The notes: generated by a model from the letters alone, not told the origin. A stretch of DNA of 55,636 nucleotides from Planctomycetota bacterium (GCA_016220095.1 JACRIJ010000019.1:1-55636); one strand, 5' to 3'. Shown: positions 1-8,879, counted from the first letter of the stretch. A program made the numbers and translations.

Positions 1-210
1 GTTAATTTTCGTGTAAATCTTCTGTGTTTTTTGCCTGCCTGCGCGCACCTGCGTGCTGAAGCACCTTCCTACGCCCACCGAAGCGGGCTTCGTGCCTACG
101 CACCGTAGTGCTTTGGCACGCAGGTGCGCGAAGGCGGGCTTCGGTGCGTAAGCACGAAGCCGATGCTTCGCTTCGGCGGAGGCAGGCGCGGAAGTCTATC
201 GGTTAGAAGC
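1..210. repeat. GC-rich inverted-repeat intergenic element
   Basis: No gene is visible in 1-319. The first 210 bases form a GC-rich element built from variants of GCCTGCCTGCGCG, GAAGCGGGCTTCG and GCACGAAGC. The left end (CTTCTGTG then GCCTGCCTGCGCG) is the inverse of the right end near 170-196 (GAGGCAGGCGCGGAAG), so the whole unit could fold on itself. Related elements sit at 1544-1700 and 34774-34950. Bases 220-350 are short-period tract (ctactggctactcg and tttttcat motifs). Function unknown. Confidence 0.7.
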
Positions 211-319
211 TAACGTCCCATCCGTCGTTTCGTCCGCCGTACCTCGCTACTGGCTACTGGCTACTCGCTACTGCGTAATCATTTTTCATCCTTCGTCTCG
301 TCAGTCCGTCCTTCCTTCT

Positions 320-1525
320 TCATTTTTCATTTTTCATCCTTCGTTTCAGCACGTTCACCAGACACCTTACGACCCCGCCTAAACGATACAACCTGGACAC
401 GTCAACGGGCTTGACCTCATACCCCTGCAATTCCCACACCTTGCGCGCGTAACCGTCAAGCACGTCAAGCCCGTACACCGGCATATAGCAGATTGATTTG
501 CCTTCGCGCGTTTCAAGTACGACATTATTATAGCTCACGAATACGTTCGGCACACTCGTCGGCACCAGGGGTATCCTGACTACGGAAAATCCCGCCTGTT
601 CAAGCTGTACGGCCGCGTTCCTGAAAGGCAGGATCGCCTCTTCGCTGAAATCGGCATCCCTGATGCAGCCCGCGTCAGCAGAATTAAGCAGTTCCTTAGC
701 AATACACGGATCCCCTGCCAAAATTGTCTTTTCATTTAACGGCGTTATGTACATTTCAATATGATGGTCGGGAACCGGCGTGAATTCGTTCCCTAACACA
801 ACCGCCTTTCTGCCAAATCGGCCTTCAATATAGGAAATGAATTGTTCCGCGGTTTTGAAATGAGGGCCTGTATTTTTTTGCACGAGATTAAAATCAAGGA
901 ACATCAGCCCGTCCGCATTGATTATATCTCCGCCGTGGAAGTCCATGAAAGTTTTTTCCACAGAGTACCGTTCAGGAAACATATCCGATAGCCGCCAGGA
1001 TACAAACCAGTCATTACTGCGCTCATCGGATGAATTCTCCGGCTTCAACGGCACTGCCAATATGCCGTCCACTCCCTTTTCCCCAGGCACTTTCGCAATA
1101 AACCTGTCCCTTGCCCAAACCGTGATCGGGCAATTCATTATTACAGGCACAAACCTTTCCGGATTTTCCACGCCTGATTCCAAAAGATACCCGAGAAATT
1201 CGTCAAATTCTTCCCTTGCCGGGCAAGCGACATAGACCGTAACGTCCTTATTCATCTGCCTGAAAATATCGCGATAAGAAGGCAGGACATACCGGGCAGT
1301 AGCGGAATTGAAATGCACAATGACTTCATTGAGCGCGCCCTGAGTATCCGAAATAGCCGTTCCTGCGCAAACCATGCTATCCGGCCGGGCGAGAAAATCC
1401 GTGTTATAATACGCCGGCAGAGGAGCAATGAAATTGCTTATATAAAAAAGGCCTATTGAAACAAGAATTCCCGCACCAACGCCGATGAGTATTGGCCTGA
1501 TTTTGTGCCGCATCTTTCCAGTCAT
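320..1525 (-). CDS. membrane-anchored guanidino-group-modifying enzyme homologue (agmatine/peptidylarginine deiminase fold)
   Basis: 401 residues. One hydrophobic segment at about residues 11-33 suggests an N-terminal membrane anchor with the catalytic domain outside. Motifs match the deiminase/amidinotransferase (GME) superfamily: WARD (137-140, catalytic Asp), FHGGD (196-200), DHHIEMY (253-259, catalytic His region) and a C-terminal LGGVVRC with Cys388 as the likely nucleophile. Family members deiminate agmatine or arginine; the substrate here is unknown and the anchor is unusual for agmatine deiminase. An AGGTGG Shine-Dalgarno precedes the ATG at 1525; a second in-frame ATG lies at 1513. 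The last residues (MKNEK) are encoded by an intergenic repeat tract. It stands alone, with no polyamine genes nearby. Confidence 0.72.
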   Translation of the reverse strand: MTGKMRHKIRPILIGVGAGILVSIGLFYISNFIAPLPAYYNTDFLARPDSMVCAGTAISDTQGALNEVIVHFNSATARYVLPSYRDIFRQMNKDVTVYVACPAREEFDEFLGYLLESGVENPERFVPVIMNCPITVWARDRFIAKVPGEKGVDGILAVPLKPENSSDERSNDWFVSWRLSDMFPERYSVEKTFMDFHGGDIINADGLMFLDFNLVQKNTGPHFKTAEQFISYIEGRFGRKAVVLGNEFTPVPDHHIEMYITPLNEKTILAGDPCIAKELLNSADAGCIRDADFSEEAILPFRNAAVQLEQAGFSVVRIPLVPTSVPNVFVSYNNVVLETREGKSICYMPVYGLDVLDGYARKVWELQGYEVKPVDVSRLYRLGGVVRCLVNVLKRRMKNEK

Positions 1526-1543
1526 TTGCCACCTGCTGTTTAG

Positions 1544-1700
1544 AGTCTAAGTCCGCAACTTCTGCGTATTTTGCCTGCCTGCGCGGCCTGTCCTCCGAAG
1601 CTATAGCGAAGGAGGAAGCCGCTTCGGCAAAGGCAGGCGCAGAAGTTTACAAACCATAGTACTTTCGTCGCGTCACTTAGCGCTCTTAGAGGTTTCTTCC
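1544..1700. repeat. long-form CTTCTGCG element, copy 1
   Basis: Starts with AGTCTAA then TCCGCAACTTCTGCG, contains GCCTGCCTGCGCGGC, a GAAGC...GCTTC core and GGCAGGCGCAGAAG, and ends with ACCATAGTACTTTCGTCGCG. A near-identical copy lies at 34774-34950. A short form without the GC-rich core (CTTCTGCG-7 nt-CGCAGAAG with the same outer flank, inverted) sits at 5220-5258, so the core looks inserted into an older short palindrome. Confidence 0.75.
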
Positions 1701-1995
1701 GGCCGTCGTACATCTAACGACGACTACGGTTTAACCGCAAAGGCCGCTAAGTGCGCTAAGACGATTTCAGGTAACGCCGTCTTTGCGAACTTTGCGCGCT
1801 TAGCGGTTTCTTCCGGCCGTCGTACGTCTAACTACGACTACGGTTTAACCGCAAAGACCGTTAAGCGCGCTAAGACGATTGCAGGTAACGCCGTCTTTGC
1901 GTTCTTTGCGCACTTAGCGGTTTATTCCGGCCGTCGTACGTCTGAACGACGACGTTTTGACCGCAAAGGCCGTTAAGTGCGCTAAAACGATTTAC
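1676..1995. repeat. tandem repeat, 114-bp period, about 2.8 copies
   Basis: The motif TTCCGGCCGTCGTAC recurs at 1697, 1811 and 1925, exactly 114 bases apart. Each unit holds two roughly inverse halves: an ACCGCAAAGRCCG / CGCTAAGACG half and a CGTCTTTGCG / CTTAGCGGTTT half. A single related unit lies at about 34955-35090. The rest of the 1526-2188 gap is CACGAAG-type tract; no gene is seen. Confidence 0.8.
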
Positions 1996-2188
1996 GAACG
2001 TTTTTTGACACGAAGACACGAAGTCACGAAGAGCAAACGATTATTTCCCTTCGTTACACTCACTTCACTGAATTTACACTAAGCGCTTCTCTTTGGCTCA
2101 GTATAAACTTCGCGAAGTGCTCAATACTGCGACAGGGTAAACTTGCCGCAGAGATCCTGCGAGCAAAGCGATCCTGCGTCTTTGCGCT

Positions 2189-2881
2189 TTATTTGTCCGT
2201 CGTACGGATCTCGGCCCCCGGATCCCGGCTCTCGGCTCCCGAATTTGGCTGCGCCTGTGCGCCCCGAGCTTGCCGAGGGGGCGATGATACTGTTTCCGAA
2301 TACGCGCACAGGACAGCGGAATTCCCCAGTTTGCCATCTGTTGCGATCCTGACTGAAAAAGTCGTGACCTTCGCGGAAAAATCAAGTTCTTCCTGCTGAG
2401 AAACGGTTGAGTTCTCGGTTTGCGCCGGAGCAGAAGCCGAGTCTGCTTTCGGAGCCTCGGCCTTAGGGCCGGCAGATAAAGTGAATTCCTTTGTTAGCGT
2501 TTCCCCGGGCAATATTTTTCCTTCAACGAGGTCGGCAAGAACATTAACAGGCATAACAACCCGGCGTTCAAGAGGCGAAGATTCCGTGCGGTCTGCATTC
2601 ATGGTAAAAGACACGTTTTTCGCTTCGGAAGACGGATTGTTTACCAGCAGTTTCAAAACAATTGACTCGGTTTTATCGTCCGATACCCTGGAGATCTCGC
2701 CTGTGACACGGCAATCCTGCAGTTCCGCAGTACCCTTACTTAAAGGCATTAATACTGTTTTGGCCTCTTTAATTTTCTCCTGTCCGGGGCTGTCGCCTGA
2801 AGCGCCGAAGCGCGAATTCACGTTCAGCCCGCTTAAAACGGCCACGGTAAACAAAAAGGCGGTAATAAAAGATTTATTCAT
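2189..2881 (-). CDS. secreted hypothetical protein with repeat-derived C-terminus
   Basis: 230 residues from the ATG at 2881, chosen because AAGGAG lies about 8 bases upstream; longer starts lack one. Residues 1-22 are a signal-peptide-like hydrophobic segment without a lipobox. The body is polar and beta-rich in appearance, with an Ala/Pro/Ser linker near residues 140-160, and resembles no family I can name. The final 25-30 residues (Gln/Arg/Gly/Ala-rich) are encoded by intergenic filler DNA of the GGATCCCGGCTCTCGG type, so the original stop has probably been replaced by repeat sequence. No operon partner. Confidence 0.55.
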   Translation of the reverse strand: MNKSFITAFLFTVAVLSGLNVNSRFGASGDSPGQEKIKEAKTVLMPLSKGTAELQDCRVTGEISRVSDDKTESIVLKLLVNNPSSEAKNVSFTMNADRTESSPLERRVVMPVNVLADLVEGKILPGETLTKEFTLSAGPKAEAPKADSASAPAQTENSTVSQQEELDFSAKVTTFSVRIATDGKLGNSAVLCAYSETVSSPPRQARGAQAQPNSGAESRDPGAEIRTTDK

Positions 2882-2929
2882 AACAACACTCCTTAAAACA
2901 AACAACCAAAACGAGCCACGAAGGCACAA

Positions 2930-3230
2930 AAGGGTATGGAGTTACGAGGTTCAAGAATTACGGAATTACGGAACTTAAGACTCCTGACTTCGATCATAGT
3001 CCCTAACTACTAACTACAAATTACTAATTACTCGTCAGTCCCTCGGTACTCCGCAGACCCTGCCTCAGTCCTGAGCAGAGCGAAGGGAGCTTGCCGAAGG
3101 GGCGCTACTTAGTGACGTCCCGATTTCTTTCTGCATGTAATACAAGCCGAGGTGTTTTTTATTCCATAAAATAATCAAAAACCATAGTTTTGACCAGTAC
3201 GCTTTTGAATTTTAAATAACAGAATAGAAA
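2930..3230. repeat. degenerate short-period intergenic tracts
   Basis: The 2882-3416 gap carries no gene. It holds stacked low-complexity tracts: GGAGTTACGAGG / GGAATTACGG variants (2938-2970), CTAACTACTAACTAC variants (3002-3030) and a GTCCTGAGC...GAGCGAAGGGAGC block (3068-3105), then a MITE-like element at 3231-3323 and the next gene's promoter. Confidence 0.65.
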
Positions 3231-3323
3231 GGCCTTAGTGAAGGTGGGTTTTCAAATTCCCCCGCGGCATTTTTGATATTTATGTTATTTTCTCAACCCG
3301 CCTTAACTGAGACGGCACACAGA
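3231..3323. repeat. MITE-like element, GTGAAGGTGGG family, copy 1
   Basis: Begins TTAGTGAAGGTGGGTTTTC and ends TTTTCTCAACCCGCCTTAACTGAGA. The ends are inverted repeats of each other, with TTCCCCCGCGGCATTTTTG and GATATTTATGTTA inside. Other members are at 25813-25950, 41583-41725 and 55455-55514. No coding capacity, so any movement would need a transposase from elsewhere. Confidence 0.65.
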
Positions 3324-3337
3324 ATATGACATTCCTA

Positions 3338-3366
3338 TTGACACTCTCGCGTCATTATATTATAGT
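3338..3366 (+). promoter_or_regulatory. sigma-70 promoter of the GT-C gene
   Basis: TTGACA (3338-3343), a 17-base spacer and TATAGT (3361-3366) give a strong promoter. The predicted start near 3373 leaves a leader of about 45 bases with no Shine-Dalgarno at the downstream ATG. Confidence 0.65.
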
Positions 3367-3416
3367 AAGGATAATCGTTATTATTAATTCTTAATTTCCA
3401 ATTATTAATTTATCTT

Positions 3417-4934
3417 ATGAATGCTCTGACTGACAACAACCAGAAAATTTACGCGTATCTCACTGCAGGCGTTGTGACGTACCTCATCCTGCTTATATGC
3501 GCGATGCAGATGTTGTCCCCTTTGCTTATGGATACGGACAGCCTGTACCACACGCGCTACGCAAACCTTTTTTTTGAGCAGGGATTGTCAAGGTCATTCC
3601 AATGGACCCAGCAAAGCGTCTGGAAGGACAGCTTCGCGGACAAGGAATTCCTCTTCCACGTCTATCTCGTGCCGTTCTGCGCAAACGGGAACTATCTTAT
3701 ATTCGGCGGCAAACTCGCCGTCATCCTGCTGAACATCGCAATTCTCCTCTCACTCCTGCACATATTGCGCAAAAACAGGATCTCTTTTATACCGCTGTGG
3801 CTCCTGATGTTTTTTTCCGCGGGCAGTTACTTCCTCATGCGCATGGCCGAAGTGCGGCCGCATCTGGTTTCAATCCTCTTATGCCTGTGGGGCGCGCATT
3901 TTATATTGAATAACCGGCATAAAGCCGTTTTCGCAACAGGATTCATATTCGCGTGGTCAAACGTGGCGCCGGAAATGCTCATAATCATTGCGTTCCTGGC
4001 CGCGCTTGGAGGAATGCTTTATGACGGCAAATTTGAATCTAAATGCCTGTGGGCAAGCATTCTCGGAGTCGCCGCAGGCATGATAATAAACCCGTATTTC
4101 CCGAACAATATTTTTATATGGTACATACAGACTTTCCACGTGCTTTTTTACGCATGGGGATTCGGGGACGGAAGCACGCTTAAACTCGGAGGCGAATTCT
4201 ATCCGTTCAGCACCCGCGCCTTCGTTGCCAACGCCGGCATGGGAATCGTTATGTTCGCGGCGATCCTTATGATATTGATATCCTACAGGGCCCCGGCATC
4301 TTATAAAGGCGAGAACCGGTTCAGCAAAAAGAGCGTGCAGGTATTTATAGTTATGCTCATTTCGCTGATAATGTTCTTCTACTCGCCGAGATTCATAGAA
4401 TATTTCGCCCCGTTCGTCGTATTGTCGCTTGCGTTCATTGTGAACGACACCGCGAAATCAGGGACGCTGAAGGCGTTTCTTGAAAAGATATCGCCTCCGA
4501 ACAGGAGAATAATACTGCTTTTCCTTATGCACCTGCAAACCGTATTCAGATTCGCTTACGACGCAAGCGGACAGCAGACGTACGGACTTGAAAAATCCGC
4601 TGACTGGATTAAGAAAAACGTGCCCAAAGGCGAGACCATAGCGCACATGTATTGGGGTGATTTCAGCCAGATGTTTTATTTAGCGCCGGAATACCGTTAC
4701 CTCAACGGACTTGACCAGACCTTCATGTTCGATTACGACCGCAGGAAATCCGATTATGTACAGAATATGATGTACAACCGGGGATTCCACCTGGACCCGT
4801 TCGAACTCAGACGCCTGTTCAATTGCGATTATCTCATTGTATCCAAGAAAAACAACCTTCTATACATTAAAACACGAGACAGCTGGATTGACCCGGTATA
4901 TGAAGATGATGATTCGGTAGTTTATAAGCTGTAA
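3417..4934 (+). CDS. multi-spanning membrane protein, GT-C type glycosyltransferase
   Basis: 505 residues. About ten hydrophobic helices spread over residues 12-350 are followed by a soluble C-terminal domain of about 130 residues. The first periplasmic loop has DTDSLYHTRYANLFFEQG, a DxD-containing motif in the position typical of GT-C enzymes (STT3, ArnT and PMT-like) that use polyprenyl-phosphate sugars. The C-terminal domain has WGDFSQMFYLAPEYRYLNG, the kind of W/D motif found after the membrane part in STT3-like proteins. It may glycosylate lipid or protein at the outer face of the inner membrane; donor and acceptor are unknown. Monocistronic. Confidence 0.6.
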   Translation: MNALTDNNQKIYAYLTAGVVTYLILLICAMQMLSPLLMDTDSLYHTRYANLFFEQGLSRSFQWTQQSVWKDSFADKEFLFHVYLVPFCANGNYLIFGGKLAVILLNIAILLSLLHILRKNRISFIPLWLLMFFSAGSYFLMRMAEVRPHLVSILLCLWGAHFILNNRHKAVFATGFIFAWSNVAPEMLIIIAFLAALGGMLYDGKFESKCLWASILGVAAGMIINPYFPNNIFIWYIQTFHVLFYAWGFGDGSTLKLGGEFYPFSTRAFVANAGMGIVMFAAILMILISYRAPASYKGENRFSKKSVQVFIVMLISLIMFFYSPRFIEYFAPFVVLSLAFIVNDTAKSGTLKAFLEKISPPNRRIILLFLMHLQTVFRFAYDASGQQTYGLEKSADWIKKNVPKGETIAHMYWGDFSQMFYLAPEYRYLNGLDQTFMFDYDRRKSDYVQNMMYNRGFHLDPFELRRLFNCDYLIVSKKNNLLYIKTRDSWIDPVYEDDDSVVYKL

Positions 4935-5019
4935 AACAATAAAACAGCACAGCCGCACCTGTGCGCCGAAGCACGCTCCGGTGCGCAGGCGCAACCAAAA
5001 CGACTACGACTATTTGCCA

Positions 5020-5195
5020 CAGAGACCACAGAGGTCACAGAGCGTAAAACGATTTTTAGGAGCGTACGTAAACGCAAGCGTCAAAAATACCTATTGTAGT
5101 TTCGTCGTCGTATCTCTTTAGGTCTCGTTAAGTCCCTGTCTAATTCGTCGCGTTCTCCGTGGTCTCTGTGCGCTCTGTGGCTAAATCCGTATCGT
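5020..5195. repeat. CACAGAG inverted-repeat element
   Basis: Left arm TTTGCCACAGAGACCACAG with more CACAGAG units (5023-5050); right arm CTCCGTGGTCTCTGTG then CTCTGTGGCT (5153-5182). The arms are inverse copies separated by about 100 bases of filler containing GGTCTCGTTAAGTCCCTG, a motif also seen near 36130, 36260 and 41140. This is part of the gene-free stretch 4935-5709. Confidence 0.7.
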
Positions 5196-5219
5196 CGTTT
5201 CGTTATTCAGTCGTTTAAT

Positions 5220-5258
5220 CTTCTGCGCAAAATACGCAGAAGTTGCGGAATTAGACTA
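5220..5258. repeat. short-form CTTCTGCG palindrome
   Basis: CTTCTGCG, 7 bases, CGCAGAAG, then TTGCGGAATTAGACT, which is the inverse of the outer flank of the long elements at 1544 and 34774. Another short form is at 5406-5427 and weaker versions at 28051-28075 and 43769-43794. Confidence 0.7.
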
Positions 5259-5288
5259 TAAAGCAGCACAGCCGCAACCAAAACGACG

Positions 5289-5402
5289 GCAATTTTTACC
5301 ACAAAGATCACGAAGAACACGAAGATTCTTGGGAAAAACGCTGAATGCCAATCTTTGCATTAGAACTGTTCTTCGTGCACTTCGTGTGCTTCGTGGTTAA
5401 TA
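5289..5402. repeat. CACGAAG hairpin element, copy 1
   Basis: ACCACAAAGATCACGAAG... on the left and ...CTTCGTGTGCTTCGTGGT on the right are inverse arms of about 28 bases flanking a loop of about 55 bases. Copies with the same build are at 27949-28035, 49708-49937 and 54601-54693. No gene. Confidence 0.75.
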
Positions 5403-5632
5403 AAGTTCTGCGTAAAATACGCAGAAGTTGAGACGTAAGAAACTAATCCGGAAGCCGAGAGCCAGGATCCGTTTTCCGTGGCCCGTGCCCCGTACGAAGA
5501 ACGACGGGGTCACGACTGCCAGAATGACAGCGGAAAAAATCCTTTCTATTATCCCATTCCAGGCAAAACACACATTCAAACATAACATGGTGATTTTCAG
5601 CAGGTTATGAGCGCCGCCCACAGGGGAATAAA

Positions 5633-5648
5633 TGGCACGGGTTTTGCA
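5633..5648 (+). promoter_or_regulatory. sigma-54 promoter of hsp20-clpB
   Basis: TGGCACGGGTTTTGCA matches the sigma-54 consensus TGGCACGNNNNTTGCA at every fixed position. GG (5634-5635) and GC (5646-5647) are exactly 10 bases apart. The predicted transcript start near 5659 gives a leader of about 50 bases to the hsp20 ATG, with AAAGGAGG in front of it. A sigma-54 activator gene lies in this window at 24367-25731; whether it acts here is unknown. Confidence 0.75.
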
Positions 5649-5709
5649 TTATATCCTATTGAAAACCAATTTAAGATTGGCATGAATTTGGAAAAAGGAG
5701 GTGTTGTTT

Positions 5710-6150
5710 ATGTTCCTGACAAGAATTAAACCGGAAAAGGGGCTCAGCAGATACACGGACATGGAAGACGTGTTTGACAATCTTTTCTGCGATGAATTTG
5801 AAGGGTTGACAGGCAATCTGGAACTCGTCCCTGCCGTAGACATGTTGGAAGACAAGGAAAACATCATGGTCACGGCGGAGATACCAGGAGTAGAGCAGAA
5901 AGACGTCTCTGTAACCATTGAAAACGACATCCTTGCCATACAGGGCGAGAAGAAGTCGCTGGAAGAGGTTAAAGAGAAGAACTACTGCAAGGTGGAAAGA
6001 CGGTACGGGTCGTTTACCCGGAACATTGTACTGCCTGCGCCAGTTCAAACGGAAAAGGTCACTGCCGTTTTTAAAAACGGCGTATTGACTGTAACTCTTC
6101 CGAAATCCGAAGAGTCCAAACCCAAAACAACAAAAATTGAGGTTAAGTAA
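5710..6150 (+). CDS. small heat shock protein, Hsp20/alpha-crystallin family
   Basis: 146 residues. The start is taken at the ATG at 5710, 8 bases after AAAGGAGG; the upstream GTG overlaps that site. The alpha-crystallin domain (about residues 45-135) shows PAVDMLEDKENIMVTAEIPG, then the closing GVLTVTLPK motif, and the C-terminal tail carries the short I-x-V type anchor (KIEV). These are ATP-independent holdases that keep unfolding proteins soluble. The next gene is the disaggregase ClpB, 75 bases downstream past a hairpin, which fits a joint stress operon. The promoter is sigma-54 type rather than sigma-32 or CIRCE. Confidence 0.93.
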   Translation: MFLTRIKPEKGLSRYTDMEDVFDNLFCDEFEGLTGNLELVPAVDMLEDKENIMVTAEIPGVEQKDVSVTIENDILAIQGEKKSLEEVKEKNYCKVERRYGSFTRNIVLPAPVQTEKVTAVFKNGVLTVTLPKSEESKPKTTKIEVK

Positions 6151-6156
6151 GCGCAA

Positions 6157-6192
6157 GCGGAGCGGTCTTTTACAAGGCCGCTCCGCGGCCTT
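6157..6192 (+). terminator. hairpin with T-run between hsp20 and clpB
   Basis: GCGGAGCGG (6157-6165) pairs with CCGCTCCGC (6178-6186), followed by GGCCTTTTTT. An alternative stem AAGGCC/GGCCTT overlaps it. It looks like a rho-independent terminator or attenuator that would make clpB less expressed than hsp20. Confidence 0.75.
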
Positions 6193-6225
6193 TTTTAACC
6201 GGAATCAAAGCAAAGGAGAATCATA

Positions 6226-8838
6226 ATGTTCAGACCCGACAGATTAACTGTAAAATCCCAAGAAGCCCTGCAGAATTCACAGCAATCCGCCGAGCAAGAC
6301 AGGCATCCGGAGATATATCCTGAACACCTGCTTTTAGCGCTTTTAAGGCAACAGGACGGCGTTGTAACCCCGCTCCTGCAGAAACTGGGCATTGATACGG
6401 CCCGGCTCAGCGCGTCCGTTGAAAACGAGCTGAACAAACTTCCAAAGGCTGACGGCGGGCAGGTTATGATTTCACGCAAACTGAAGAACCTGCTTGATAA
6501 GGCCGATGACGAAGCAGGCCGGATGAAGGACGAATTTGTCAGCACCGAGCACTTCCTGCTCGCCTTAGCAGACATGAAAGACACTCCGGCCGCCGACATA
6601 TTCAAAAAAGAAGGCATCACGAAATCGCGCCTGCTCAGCGCCCTGACATCCATAAGGGGCGCCCAGCGCGTCACAGACCAGAATCCTGAAAACAAATACC
6701 AGGCCCTGCAAAAATATACCCGCGACCTTACGGAACTTGCCAGGCAGGGAAAATTGGACCCCGTCATCGGCAGGGACGAAGAAATCCGCCGCGTAATGCA
6801 GGTGCTCTCAAGGCGCACAAAAAATAATCCCGTGCTCATCGGCGAACCCGGCGTAGGCAAGACCGCCATAGTAGAAGGCCTTGCAAGGCGCATCATCGCA
6901 GGCGACGTGCCTGAAGGCCTGAAAGACAAGCAAGTCCTTTCCCTTGACATGGGCTCCCTTATAGCAGGCACTAAATACCGAGGTGAATTTGAAGACCGCC
7001 TGAAATCAATATTGAAAGAAATCGCTCAAGCAGAAGGCAGGATCGTTTTATTCATTGACGAACTCCACACGGTTGTCGGCGCAGGCGCCACTGAAGGCGG
7101 CGCACAGGACGCGTCCAACATGCTCAAACCCGCGCTTGCGAGGGGCGAATTGCGCTGTATAGGGGCCACTACATTAGACGAATACCGCAAATATATTGAA
7201 AAAGACGCCGCGCTTGAACGGAGGTTCCAGCAGGTCTTCGTCGGCGAACCTTCCGTAGAGGACACCATCTCCATACTGCGCGGATTGAAAGAACGCTACG
7301 AGGTGCATCACGGAGTAAGGATTACCGACGGAGCATTGATATCCGCGGCCACGCTTTCGCACAGGTACATCGCCGACAGGTTCCTGCCGGACAAAGCCAT
7401 AGACCTCGTTGACGAATCCGCGTCCGCCTTGCGGCTTGAAATTGATTCAATGCCCGTGGAAATTGATACCATTGAACGCAAGGTCATGCAATTAGAAATA
7501 GAAATCCAGGCGCTGAAAAAAGAAAAGGACTCCGCGTCAAAAGACCGTCTGAAAAAAGCGGAACGGGAACTCGCGGACCTGAAAGAGGATTCCGGCCGCC
7601 TGAAAGCCCAATGGCAGAACGAAAAGGGAATCATCCAGGGCATCCGCTCAATCAAGGGAAAGATTGAAACGGCAAAAGAAGAGGCCGAACAGATGATGCG
7701 CAAAGGACAGCTTGACAAGGTCGCCGAAATACGCTACTCCACCCTCCCGGGACTCCAGAAACAATTGGAAGAAAAAAACCAGGCCCTGCAGAAAATGCAG
7801 AAACAACACCTGCTCCTTAAGGAGGAAGTTGACGAGGAAGATATCGCCAAAGTAGTTTCCAAATGGACCGGCATCCCGGTGCAGAAGATGCTTGAAAGCG
7901 AAATCGGCAAGATGTTGAAGATGGAAGAGAATATTTCCAAACGCCTCATAGGCCAGAAAGAGGCGGTCGGTGCGGTGGCGAATTCCATAAGGCGTTCGCG
8001 CGCCCAGTTGCAGGACCCGAACAGGCCCATAGGTTCGTTCATTTTCCTCGGCCCCACGGGCGTAGGCAAGACCGAACTTGCGCGGGCGCTCGCGGAATTT
8101 CTTTTTGACACCGAACAGGCAATCGTAAGGATAGACATGTCCGAATACATGGAAAAGCATACGGTATCAAAACTCATAGGCGCGCCGCCGGGATACGTGG
8201 GATACGATGAGGGCGGTTATTTGACCGAGGCAATCCGCAGGAGGCCGTATTCGGTGGTACTTTTTGACGAAATAGAAAAGGCCCATCCGGACGTATTCAA
8301 TGCATTATTGCAGATACTTGACGAAGGCCGGCTCACGGACAGCCACGGCAAGACAGTGAATTTCAAGAACACTATCATCATAATGACATCCAATACAGGC
8401 TCGCAATGGATACAGGAATTCACGGAGAAGAACAAAGACGGCCAGACGGGCGATCCGGAACTGCGCAAAGGCATAATGGCCGCCCTGCGCGAGAATTTCA
8501 GGCCGGAATTCCTCAACCGCGTGGACGACATAATAATTTTCCACAGCCTGACTGTAGAACACGTAAAAAGCATACTTGAGATACAGATAGCGCACATACA
8601 GAAGATGCTTGATCCAAGGAATATGCGCATAAAGATAGACAATGCCGCGAAAGAGATGCTGGCCAAAGAAGGCTATGACCCGGTTTACGGCGCGAGGCCG
8701 CTGAAGAGGCTGTTGCAGACCCGGATACAGAATCCCCTCGCGATGCAGATATTGAGCGGAAAATTCAAAGAAGGAGATGAAATAATCGTGAAGCCGTCAA
8801 AAAAACAGGACGGAGAATTGGAGTTCGGGAAGGAATAA
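6226..8838 (+). CDS. clpB: ATP-dependent chaperone ClpB
   Basis: 870 residues, the normal ClpB length, with AGGAG at 6214-6218. Order: Clp N domain (about 1-145); first AAA+ module with GEPGVGKT and the [14 protein letters not shown]alker B region; a coiled-coil middle domain of about 120 residues rich in Lys/Glu; second AAA+ module with [20 protein letters not shown] and the pore segment [13 protein letters not shown]; and the C-terminal [16 protein letters not shown] region. It is a cytosolic hexamer that threads aggregated proteins through its pore together with DnaK. The middle domain separates it from ClpA/ClpC. Second gene of the hsp20 operon. Confidence 0.97.
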   Translation: MFRPDRLTVKSQEALQNSQQSAEQDRHPEIYPEHLLLALLRQQDGVVTPLLQKLGIDTARLSASVENELNKLPKADGGQVMISRKLKNLLDKADDEAGRMKDEFVSTEHFLLALADMKDTPAADIFKKEGITKSRLLSALTSIRGAQRVTDQNPENKYQALQKYTRDLTELARQGKLDPVIGRDEEIRRVMQVLSRRTKNNPVLIGEPGVGKTAIVEGLARRIIAGDVPEGLKDKQVLSLDMGSLIAGTKYRGEFEDRLKSILKEIAQAEGRIVLFIDELHTVVGAGATEGGAQDASNMLKPALARGELRCIGATTLDEYRKYIEKDAALERRFQQVFVGEPSVEDTISILRGLKERYEVHHGVRITDGALISAATLSHRYIADRFLPDKAIDLVDESASALRLEIDSMPVEIDTIERKVMQLEIEIQALKKEKDSASKDRLKKAERELADLKEDSGRLKAQWQNEKGIIQGIRSIKGKIETAKEEAEQMMRKGQLDKVAEIRYSTLPGLQKQLEEKNQALQKMQKQHLLLKEEVDEEDIAKVVSKWTGIPVQKMLESEIGKMLKMEENISKRLIGQKEAVGAVANSIRRSRAQLQDPNRPIGSFIFLGPTGVGKTELARALAEFLFDTEQAIVRIDMSEYMEKHTVSKLIGAPPGYVGYDEGGYLTEAIRRRPYSVVLFDEIEKAHPDVFNALLQILDEGRLTDSHGKTVNFKNTIIIMTSNTGSQWIQEFTEKNKDGQTGDPELRKGIMAALRENFRPEFLNRVDDIIIFHSLTVEHVKSILEIQIAHIQKMLDPRNMRIKIDNAAKEMLAKEGYDPVYGARPLKRLLQTRIQNPLAMQILSGKFKEGDEIIVKPSKKQDGELEFGKE

Positions 8839-8879
8839 CCCTTTACCCTATTGCCATCGTCCCTTTGCACGACGGATAT

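Noticed and set aside
1676..1995. Possible CRISPR array because of regular spacing
   Set aside because: The period is 114 bases with the whole unit conserved; there are no short direct repeats separated by unique spacers and no cas genes.
2098..2399. Overlapping open frames on both strands in the 2.1-2.4 kb repeat block
   Set aside because: They consist of Arg/Pro/Ser-rich translations of GC-rich tract, have no ribosome sites, and the real gene there is the secreted protein ending at 2189.
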